In this document: in pieces, positions 1-8,800 of the stretch
Layout of the letters: each line of letters begins with the position of its first letter
Numbering within the stretch: position 1 is the first letter of the stretch
NCBI GenBank assembly: GCA_002428905.1
Contig: DIYD01000063.1
Span: forward strand, 1 to 8,856
Length of the DNA: 8,856 nt
DNA from: Bacteroidetes bacterium UBA6063
Lineage (GTDB): Bacteria > Bacteroidota > Bacteroidia > NS11-12g > UBA9320
Reading direction: 5' to 3'
Translations under genes and position numbers: made by a program
The notes under the pieces: model-generated
The model's database searches: none
The model's input: the letters and a program-made list of their open reading frames with translations, nothing else
Told to the model about the DNA's origin: nothing

Positions 1-360
1 AATGGTGATGTGGTCTCCAATATTATTCAATGTTGTAGATACAATGACCTTGCTGCACGCACCGATGCCTACACGATTGCCAATCTGTATTCCCTTAGAA
101 CCAAGCGCAGATAATTCTACGTCATCACCAACCTTAAAGTACGCCCCCCACTGCATGCGCGAGATGAATCGCATGCTCACGTTTCTGCCCAGCATGATGC
201 CCTTTGGTAGTCGTCCTCTGAACATGAGTTTATACCCTCTCAATTGGTTCCTGAAAACACTCCAGGCAAACGAGATTAACATGAAGCCTGAAATTCCAGG
301 ATCTAAACGAAATGAGGGATTCCGTCTCTGTACAACTTTCTCTATTACTGACTTAATCAT
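1..360 (-). CDS. Hexapeptide-repeat (left-handed beta-helix) acyltransferase, C-terminus cut off by window edge
   Basis: The first 120 codons of a gene that runs off the left edge. The protein starts MIKSVIEKVV, has a hydrophobic stretch at about residues 23-36, and from residue 55 shows the hexapeptide rhythm of beta-helix acyltransferases: IMLGRNVSM (55-63), FKVGDDVEL (75-83), IQIGNRVGI (91-99) and NIGDHITI (113-120). Members of this family (WcaF, LpxA and serine acetyltransferase relatives) move acetyl or acyl groups from a CoA or carrier-protein donor to sugars or amino acids. Those with this layout are common in capsule, O-antigen and exopolysaccharide clusters. The catalytic part, normally further into the helix, is outside the window, so the acceptor is unknown. 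The ATG shares four bases (ATGA) with the stop of the upstream kinase fusion, which fixes the start and implies one transcript. The family is fairly sure; an O-acetyltransferase acting on a surface sugar is an inference. Confidence 0.82.
   Translation of the reverse strand, partial: MIKSVIEKVVQRRNPSFRLDPGISGFMLISFAWSVFRNQLRGYKLMFRGRLPKGIMLGRNVSMRFISRMQWGAYFKVGDDVELSALGSKGIQIGNRVGIGACSKVIVSTTLNNIGDHITI
357..360 (-). promoter_or_regulatory. ATGA stop/start overlap coupling two genes
   Basis: On the minus strand the four bases ATGA hold both the ATG of the acyltransferase (360-358) and the TGA stop of the 790-residue kinase fusion (359-357). Such overlaps usually mean that ribosomes finishing the first gene reinitiate at the second. 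The two proteins are therefore probably made together and in related amounts. The overlap itself is read directly; the coupling is inferred. Confidence 0.8.
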
Positions 361-2729
361 ACGGCTTGCAATTTGATCTCGTTCGTAATTTGCTCCATAG
401 TTGTTTGAGCATCGACGTTGTTAAAAGAAAGGTACTTCGAGCTCGTTGACCACCGTTGAAGGTTGGTGAATAGCCCCTTATAATTTTGTGTTAACTGTGC
501 TATCGTTCTTTCGTCTAATTCTTTCTTTCGTGACCGAATGGTAGCCACATCTGCGTAAAGCAAAATGTTAAGTTTAGGCTTGTAGATGAACAGGTAACCC
601 AACCTACTTAACCATTTGGGTATTAATATATTGCTCCGTTTGCTATCGCTGATAAAATCGAAATAGTATCGATCATAGATCACTATTTTGCCTGGCAACA
701 CGTACCGGAAATAGACATAGAACTGCCCTATAATGTAATCCAAATAGTAATAAGCAAAACGCAGTAATGAACTTAAAACGTTGTTGTTCGATCCTGCTCT
801 GGGAAAGGTGTTTACCGCCTTTTGTTCTGCGGCCGCTTTACCCATCGTCCATGCGCTGAGAATAGGCAGCAATGAAGGTCGATGTCTTAACACAACAACC
901 TGCTTTCGTAAGGACTTCTGGATGTAGGTCTTCGTGTGCTCAATGAGCGTCGATTTTCCTGCTCCATCTACCCCACTAAACGTGATTACTGTCCCTTTTG
1001 TCTGGAAGATCGTTCGAACGGTATCAATAACATACCACAACGTATTCGCTAACCATTGAACACCCCGGTTCTCCTTTTGACGCAACAGTTTACTCTTGAG
1101 TATATTCTTGATGGGTTTTTCTGGCTTTTTCAGTTGATTCATTTTCAATTCCAATTCAAATGATTCCGACCTGTAGCTTAACGGTGTCTTTTCACCATTC
1201 AGAGCGTAAAACCTGTTTACATAAGTAGTTTCGAGATCAAGTGACGGCTGTTTCACACCAAAGGCATTCATTTGCGCCGTGTTGATTAATTCAAACGCGT
1301 TCTGAAAAACCAGATTTTTTCGTTTAATCTTCCAGATACAATCTAGACTCAGCGACTCACCGTTCTCCAATATGTAAAATGTGTTCAACATATGAGACCG
1401 GGCTGAAGTCTGAGACTTTTTCACCAGGGGGTGTTGTTTTAAAAAGGCGTTCAAACCCAAAGCATCGGTTTTGTCAATACACAAATCGATATCACTGTAG
1501 GGTGAGATTAATTCAGGCACCACGCCTTTAAATTTTAAGGTTGTGTATGATTTGTTCTGCACATAATCGAATAGATCCATGATAAGCAGCTTACGGTGTG
1601 GTGCTGTTTCTCTCAGAAGCCAACTCAACGCCTCATTCCATGTATTCATCAACCAAGGAACCTGTGTATGCCATTGCTTTTGATTCGCATATATATTGAG
1701 ATAATAGAGCACGTTTGAGAGCAGGTAAAGTTTCAGATACCTGTACGCATGGACTTTATCTCCGTCAAAAAACTGGTTCACCACGGTAGAATCGATATTC
1801 GTTAGGATTTCCAGCCAGGGTTTACGTTCAACTAGAATTCCCTGCTGGATTACAAAATGGAAGGCATCATACCCTAAGGGCAAGGCGTTTTGCGCTAATT
1901 CCCAGTCGTATACCCCAATAGATTGATCATAGACATACGTATTCCATGGTGTAAAATCTCCATGGGCATACGACAATTCAACCCCTTTGTATTCCTCCGT
2001 AGCTGCAATTAACCATTGTAGTTTCCGCTTCATAGCCTTAGGTAACGATTGATTACCAACGGTTTCCAGATTTTTAAACTGGTAGAGACATTGCGTCCAA
2101 AACGTACTTTCCTTTAGCACCCGTGTCGTCAGGGTCTTTTCTTTTAGTTCGTATAAAAATTGAACATGATGTTCAGAAAGTATTGACGATCGCTTACCCT
2201 TGTTTAAAGCCGACAACTTCAAGTATCGATGTGTTATGCCCATGGGTAAGGGCAATTTTGAGTTTTTGAGTTTGAGGCCTTCACACATCTTTAATGCAGC
2301 ATATTCTCTGTGCAATAGTTTCTGTGCTTGAACACCAATTGACATCTTTAAGAACACGCATTGCCCAGTCTCATCATTAGCCACCAGTACGGCCTTCCGA
2401 TTGGGTCCCGGTGTGCCCGTGAACAAAGCCCAGAAGTCGCTACCTCTCAATCGAAGGTCTGGCTTCATTTCACCCACTTTTGTTGTAACACGCTTAAAAA
2501 ACAGTCGCTGAAGTCGGAAGAAAAATATCAGCTGACATAGTCGTGCGAACACGATGGTTTTCCAGCTAAATGCCGAGTAAAACGATAAGAACTGCGGGGA
2601 TTTCAATTCCGAAGGCCATATCCATCGCACGGTTTTATTCCGATTCTTAATTACATAGAAATGTTGAACCCGATTACCACTTTTGAAAATTAGGGAAAGC
2701 CATTGTGCTATTTGATCTGTATCTCTCAT
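357..2729 (-). CDS. Three-domain fusion: APH/choline-kinase-like kinase, nucleotidyltransferase-like domain, thymidylate-kinase-like P-loop kinase
   Basis: A 790-residue probable cytoplasmic protein. Residues 1-90 match nothing I know and contain a hydrophobic and basic stretch (47-83). Residues ~93-365 look like an APH/choline-kinase fold: K128 and E142 of the N-lobe, HGDFTPWN at 256-263 (H256, D258, N263) and metal-binding D275 in VYDWE. Residues ~385-515 resemble the uncharacterised nucleotidyltransferase family (NTP_transf_5 type): LKFKG (398-402), SDIDL (412-416; D413, D415) and D463 in SLDCIW as a possible third carboxylate. Residues ~576-790 resemble thymidylate kinases: P-loop GVDGAGKST (586-594), DRYYFD (686-691) and a basic lid (IRSRKKELD, 731-739). 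At this length and architecture it is not housekeeping Tmk. Similar kinase-like proteins occur in bacterial polysaccharide clusters, so activation of a sugar or nucleotide precursor is plausible, but the substrate is unknown. The ATG is the first possible start, because an in-frame TAA lies three codons upstream. No Shine-Dalgarno is evident. Confidence 0.85.
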   Translation of the reverse strand: MRDTDQIAQWLSLIFKSGNRVQHFYVIKNRNKTVRWIWPSELKSPQFLSFYSAFSWKTIVFARLCQLIFFFRLQRLFFKRVTTKVGEMKPDLRLRGSDFWALFTGTPGPNRKAVLVANDETGQCVFLKMSIGVQAQKLLHREYAALKMCEGLKLKNSKLPLPMGITHRYLKLSALNKGKRSSILSEHHVQFLYELKEKTLTTRVLKESTFWTQCLYQFKNLETVGNQSLPKAMKRKLQWLIAATEEYKGVELSYAHGDFTPWNTYVYDQSIGVYDWELAQNALPLGYDAFHFVIQQGILVERKPWLEILTNIDSTVVNQFFDGDKVHAYRYLKLYLLSNVLYYLNIYANQKQWHTQVPWLMNTWNEALSWLLRETAPHRKLLIMDLFDYVQNKSYTTLKFKGVVPELISPYSDIDLCIDKTDALGLNAFLKQHPLVKKSQTSARSHMLNTFYILENGESLSLDCIWKIKRKNLVFQNAFELINTAQMNAFGVKQPSLDLETTYVNRFYALNGEKTPLSYRSESFELELKMNQLKKPEKPIKNILKSKLLRQKENRGVQWLANTLWYVIDTVRTIFQTKGTVITFSGVDGAGKSTLIEHTKTYIQKSLRKQVVVLRHRPSLLPILSAWTMGKAAAEQKAVNTFPRAGSNNNVLSSLLRFAYYYLDYIIGQFYVYFRYVLPGKIVIYDRYYFDFISDSKRSNILIPKWLSRLGYLFIYKPKLNILLYADVATIRSRKKELDERTIAQLTQNYKGLFTNLQRWSTSSKYLSFNNVDAQTTMEQITNEIKLQAV

Positions 2730-2834
2730 AATTCTTTACTAAAGCTGATACACAAATTTCCCCTTTCACTTCGGCCCATTCGGCAGAAAAAGGTGGAGCT
2801 TACATTATTGGCGTTGAGTGGTTAATTAACGTCG
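2730..2834. other. 105-base gap between the surface-protein gene and the kinase fusion
   Basis: This is the only non-coding stretch in the window. Next to the stop of the giant gene lie two overlapping AT-rich palindromes: gttaattaac at 2821-2830, and ttaacg-t-cgttaa at 2826-2838, which includes the stop codon. Neither has a loop or a following T tract, so they do not look like an intrinsic terminator. On the minus strand, GAAATTTG at 2760-2753 resembles the Bacteroidota -7 box (TAnnTTTG), but I find no matching upstream TTTG box at the usual spacing. The gap is long enough to hold a promoter for the kinase and acyltransferase genes, but no site can be named with confidence. Read-through from the giant gene is equally possible. 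Confidence 0.6.
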
Positions 2835-5800
2835 TTAAAGAAGAATTAGCTTTCGCGTATACGTCCTGCCATTTTCCGACAGCACCTTAACGGTATACAT
2901 GCCTTGATCCAGGTTCTCTGTGTTCAGTACACAACGCGTTGCATGTATTTCTTGATGCATTACCACAGCTCCTCGAACATCTACCAGAGACACCGTGTTT
3001 ATTCGTATTGGTTTCTGATCTTCATCCATTAGGAGCACCTCCGTATACCTGTCCGCAGGATTCGGAAATACGACTAGATTGTATTCATTGTCCTTGATAG
3101 CACAGAGCCCAACATAAGCCTCAGTGTTATTGGTTTTAATGAACTTGTTTCGGTCGAACTGAATTTGTGCACTATTATTGATTAAGGTATATGGTAAAAC
3201 CCCGGTTCTTGGCAAAATACTGAATGCCACAAATCCATTACTCTCTTCCTCGTTGGTAGCGGAGTCTGGTAGTTCTATCTCTTCATTTATCCAGATGACT
3301 TTTCCTGCACTCATCGACACTGTAAATGGATGAGATGAACTTTCGATCCTAAAGGTATTCCAATCCAAGTCGCTTGAAAGCTGATCATGTATCTCTACCC
3401 TTCTCGCTGCATAGTTACCTAGATTTTGAAATCTAATCTTGTACTGTAAGCGCTCTGTAATGGGCTTATCAATTTCCGTTTCTTTCAACAACTCACATTG
3501 ATCTACATAAACGTGTTTGTCGTTAGGGTCAATAGAACCGACAATAATATCCGATAGCGCATACGAATTATTCAACGTATCGCACTCCGGGTCGTTGTAT
3601 ACAACCCTGGCTGTAAGATGAACCGTGTCATTCAAACTGGCACCAACATCAATACTATCGATTAGTTGTAAGAGGGTATCAGACATCGCTTTTATTTCTG
3701 GCAATGAATACACATAGGTTCTGGATGACGAATCCTCACTAACCGAAGTCCAGGTACTACCCGTCAACCAAAAGTTTAAACTGGCTTCTATTTCAACCTG
3801 AACCGAATCTGTTGAATGACCAACCCCTTCATTAGTCAATTGTACCTGAAGTTTATTCAATAGTCCGCGACGCATGGCGGCTCCACCCATTTGTATCGTA
3901 AAGTCTGGACTTACACACGTGGCGCTATCAGCGAAATCGAAACCGCAATAGGTACTACTCACAAGGGAGTTGACCACTATGGTATGCCCCGAACTTGAGG
4001 CGGGATGTGTTTGAATCCAACCGTCTCGTTGAACCTGTGTTACGGTAATCGTGTCATCACCGGAGTAAAAAGCATAATGCCCATTTGCATCCGTGTAAAC
4101 CCTAATGTTTTGGGGGCTCACCATCAGTTGCGCATACGGTATACCTGTTTCACCACTATCCCTTACCTGGTTGGCATTTGCATCGTAAAACACATCACCA
4201 CAGACTTGCGCTCCACATGGCTCATTAACGGTTTGAACTGAATTAACTCCAGGGTTTAACAGGGTTGTTGTTAGACCACTCGGCCATAATACCACGAGTG
4301 AATCAACCTGAGTAGACTTACCCAGACCAAAAAGTATCTTGCTTGAATTCTGACCTCCCATGGCTGAATTTTGGGTAGCCACTTCCTTCGTTTGCCATTT
4401 GGGTACACCATTGAGCAGGCTTTTAACTTTTATTTGTGCACCTATTCCAGATCGGTTGGATTTGCATCCAATTAGATCAACAACCAGGTGATTGGTACAC
4501 GACCCTTTCGAATTCACAAAGAAATCGTTGGTATTATCGCCTCGGTTAGCCACGACTAAATCATAGTCACCGTCATTGTCGTAATCTGACCATGCGGTGC
4601 CATAAGCATCTCCATATTCCTGGGTGATTGCATTATGGATGCTGGTAAACGTTTTATCGCCGTTGTTTCTGAACAGGAAATTGGCCTGATTCTGGTCGTT
4701 GGCTACGATAAGGTCAAGGTATCCATCGTTGTCATAATCTGCCCAGGATGCACCGTGCGAACTAGAGACATGCGATACAATCTCGGTGTTGGTGATTTTC
4801 TTAAACGTGCCGTCTCCATTATTTTCATAGAAGAGGTTCGGTTCAGTAATACGGGCGTTGGTAACGAAAAGATCCAGGTCTCCATCATTATCGTAGTCTC
4901 CCCAGGCACCGCCAACGGAATAACCGCTATCTGTTACAACTGTTCCAGTTGTCACTTTCCGCAATACGCCTTCTTCGTTTCTAAATAGTTGATTGTTTTC
5001 TCCATTTGTATTGGCGATAAACAGGTCCTGATCCCCGTCATTGTCGTAGTCACCCCAGGCCACGCCGACTGCTGATGATGCAGACAAACCCACTTCACTT
5101 TTCGTATCCACTTCAAACCCTCCTTTTCCATCTCCTTTAAACAGGAAGTTGAAATGGGTCGGATGAAAATCACTTACAACCAGGTCCAGGTTGCCATCTC
5201 GATCATAATCTGCCCAGGCTGCTGCATGTGAGTAAATCCCTTCATTTACAATGGGACTATTGGTTATAGAAGTAAATGTTCCATTCCCGTTGTTGTGATA
5301 CAGTTTGTTCTCTGAATTGACGTTGTTGGCCACAAAGAGGTCGAGATAACCATCGTTATCGTAGTCTCCCCATACACCTGCAATTGACGCCCCTTTGTCG
5401 GTTACAATGTCACCCGTTGTTACCTTACTAAAGGTTCCATCTTTGTTATTGTGATAAAGGATGTTTGGTTTCGACAAATCGTTAATCGGCACAAAAAGAT
5501 CATCGTACCCGTCGTTGTCGTAATCTCCCCATGAGGCACTCCAACTATTCCCTATCTCCAGGTTCAGACCTGCGGTTTCATTGCGTTCAAATTTTGAGTT
5601 CAAATCCAGCGCCAGGTTCAAGTCGGGCAGCGTATCTGCACATAAGTTATTGCCTTGTATTTTAATGGCAAGATAGTCTCCTGGCTCATAAGCAGGTCCC
5701 ATTTCCAATGTTGTATTTAAGGTGTATGTATTCTCTGGAATTCCTAACACCCCTGGCAATCCGGTTTTTACTAATGTCGTATCAATATTGTTCAAAGCGA

Positions 5801-8800
5801 AACTATACGCGTCACCGCTTAATACGGGTCGCACCAGTGACTTCGTTTGATTTTTCCGGACGTACTCAATGGCGCTATCCTTCATATCAATTTTTAAGGT
5901 ATCTGATGTGGAAAAACGAACATTCATGTCAAATACGTTCGCCAAATTCACACTGGTGACATCTACTTTTAGTTTTACTTGCGGTGAGCAAGGGTCATTC
6001 ATAAGCTCGCTGCTGATTCTTCCCTGGAAGGCCGAAACTCGCGGTATAAAACTCAACTGAGTTTTTGTTGTGCCACAATCATAGGTTGATAAATTCGTTG
6101 GGTATCCATCGCATGAAGAACCCGCTATTACGTGCAACTCATCTGGACTACACGCATTGATTGACGCATATATCGTTACGTTTGAGCTCTTGTAAGCGTT
6201 CAGCTGTCCAAGCTGATAGAAGCCATTCTGTTCTATTATTTTTTCCTGGTTACTGGTTTGTACTACAGAATCAATGGTCATACCCGGAGGAGGTTGAAAC
6301 ATCACCCAGGTATTCGCCGCGGTGGAGGAAGTTGTATTCTTCACCTTTAAATCCCAATGAATCAATCTGGTCTCTGCATTTTGAATGGGATTTGGGGACG
6401 ACAATTCGATTGCCGCTGGTTGATATTTGATTTGGTCATGTATACCACCAATGAACCCGCTTTGACTGCCTCCCAGTTGGTTATTTCGTTTATAATCGAA
6501 ATACCACTCAATGTCCTCAAAAACATTTTTTTGTCGGGTACATTCAGCCCCTAAGCCAACTAAGATTCGCCCGTGGAATCCATCATCTCCCGGCAGTAGC
6601 TCCCCACTTTGGAAGTACTTATAGAGATCGAAATAGAGCGTATCACCAATAATTGTATCGGGCGTAATGTTTGAGATTTGACTGCTAACTATGGAGTTCG
6701 TCTTTTTTGTACGGTAGTAAAACAACTTGCTGTTCGTGTGATAATAACCGTCAGGAATCTTGACTTTAACCTGTGCTGGAATACCGAAGTTGCGATATTC
6801 ATATGGAAATAAATTACCACCTGCGTAATTATTACCCAGACTGCCTATAGACATTCCAAAATACTGATGGATATATCTGGAGCATGTTTTAAGCGCGAAC
6901 CTATTTCTGCTGTCGTTTCTCCAATTGTAGCCTATCAGTGTAAGCCTGCCGTTGCGAAAATTGCATTGCTTTTTTTGGCCAGATCCAGGAGAACTAACAC
7001 TACTCACATATAAATCATTTAAGAAAGTGGTTTCCTTAATTAAACCTGTAACACTTTCATGAACCACATAGTCTATCATTAGGCTGAGCGAATCACCATG
7101 TTCATAGTGCAAGCCAAAAACGGATGAATCAATCGCTGCTAAAGCCCCTATCGACAAATTATAACTGAAATTACCTGCGTTCCCGCTCGTTGTTTTTACA
7201 CCTGGCACATCATTTATGATATGCGTTAGGCCGGTACTGGAGTCATAAAAGCTGAATTGTGCTCTATGAAGTTTCAGGCATGAACCATAATCAATATTTG
7301 AACTGTATGAAGCGTAACCATACGTGGTGCTGTTCCCTTGAATTATACTCTTGACCACTGATCGAATGGTGTCGCCAACCATGGCCCTATTCCGCTTAAT
7401 TTTAGTAAAATCAATACTACCAGCTAAGTCTGGTTTACCATCAAGATCATTATCGGGTGCCCCAAAATTTATACGTTGAAGACTGTAATCCGTAATTCGA
7501 ATTCCCGAACAGTTGTTTAGCGGACAATGTAAATACGTTGTTGTGATGTAATTGCATACCAGAGGGACAGCACATGAAGCTGTGCAGGATGTATCGGCAA
7601 CATATGAAAACGAGAAATCAATGGACTTCCAGCCTTGACTACCACATTTCCCTTCCAGCACTACCTGAATCTCGCTTTTTGGAATAATGAAAGGTGCATT
7701 AACATTGAATTGAGCTGTGACATTGTTTCGAACCGTATCGTGAACCAACGATGTTATTGGCCATTGCACTGAATTTGATTGAAAACTTAAACTATCAAAC
7801 ACTAAGCCTTCGGGCAAATCAAGTTCTAGAGCATAGTGAGCACCCGTTCCTGCCGGCAATGTGTTTTCAAAGCTTGAGACGATATAGGTATAGACCTGCT
7901 TTTGGCCAGCCGTAATATCTGTTGGTGTCTCACTCGATATGGTCATGTATTGTTTGTTGATTCCCTGCCCCCCATGCGTCAGGTTATAGGTTTGATTGCC
8001 ACAAACATTTTTGTACGTGACTTTTGCTGCCCAGCCTGAAATTGCCTGGTTGTTACAGCTTTCGACACAGCAGCTATACATATCCCAAAAGATGTAAAAC
8101 GTATCGGTTGGGGCGATGTTGGGTACGTTGAATTGTACTTTACCTGTTGGACTGGAGCCCAAACAACTGTATGCACCCGTGACCGAGGTCAACGTGGTTG
8201 TGGTATTGGTTATTTGCACCAATGGACCAGTCAAACCTATGCGATATACCAGGGAACTATCATCGATTCTGGAATAAATGGACTGATCTTCTGTCGTCCC
8301 TGACGCTTTGTAAATGGTTATAGAAGGTGACGAAGCAACTCCATTTCCGTTATTCACCAGCATAAGCTGTTGACCATGCGCCGACCCCGATTGAAAGCAA
8401 GTGTTTAACTGATCTTCAGAAGAGATATTCAATTTGGGCTCTTCAAAATCAATGGAAAGATTGGCAGCCGCGGATGCACTCGAAGCCTTTTCATTTTCAC
8501 AGCCCCAATACACTCTAAATTCTGAACTTACTGTTATGTCGTTACAAGACGCTCCGTACAGATATTCCCTGATCTCAATAATTTCATTTTGATCCCAAAA
8601 GGTGTCGCCATTTCCCCAATTCTTAAAATCGGATGATGTCAGCATTATGCTGTCACCCACAACGAAACCAATATCAACAGAGTCGATGGAAACCGCTGTA
8701 TCGCTTAGCTTGTCAACCACATAGGCAGCACTAAGTCTCCCATTTCCTCCATTTACCAGTTTTATTGTGCGCGTGGTACTCGTACCACTCACTATGGTAG

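Noticed and set aside
2..376. Plus-strand open frame of 124 codons
   Set aside because: It lies antisense to the acyltransferase, whose minus-strand translation shows clear hexapeptide repeats. The plus-strand product has no recognisable character.
360..1004. Housekeeping thymidylate kinase (tmk)
   Set aside because: The domain is the C-terminal third of a fusion. Its segment between the P-loop and the DRYYFD motif, rich in Tyr and Phe, resembles polysaccharide-cluster relatives more than Tmk.
357..2729. Antibiotic-resistance phosphotransferase, toxin-antitoxin or defence protein
   Set aside because: The APH and nucleotidyltransferase motifs alone could suggest this. However, the fusion to a thymidylate-kinase-like domain, the ATGA link to an acyltransferase and the absence of a partner antitoxin favour a biosynthetic role.
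2753..2760. GAAATTTG as a Bacteroidota -7 promoter box
   Set aside because: It differs from TAnnTTTG at the first base, and no TTTG box lies at the expected distance upstream, so it is not called as a promoter.
2821..2838. Palindromes at the stop of the giant gene as a terminator
   Set aside because: They are AT-rich and have essentially no loop and no T tract, so they would form a poor hairpin. They may be chance.
4635..4988. Plus-strand frame of 117 codons, and minus-strand frames at 4703-4915 and 4952-5173
   Set aside because: All are shadows of the repetitive propeller coding sequence in other frames. Their apparent repeats come from the repeated DYDNDG codons.
4500..5543. Regularly spaced repeats that might suggest a CRISPR array
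   Set aside because: The ~157-base period is too long, the repeats are diverged, and they stay in one long reading frame that encodes propeller blades.
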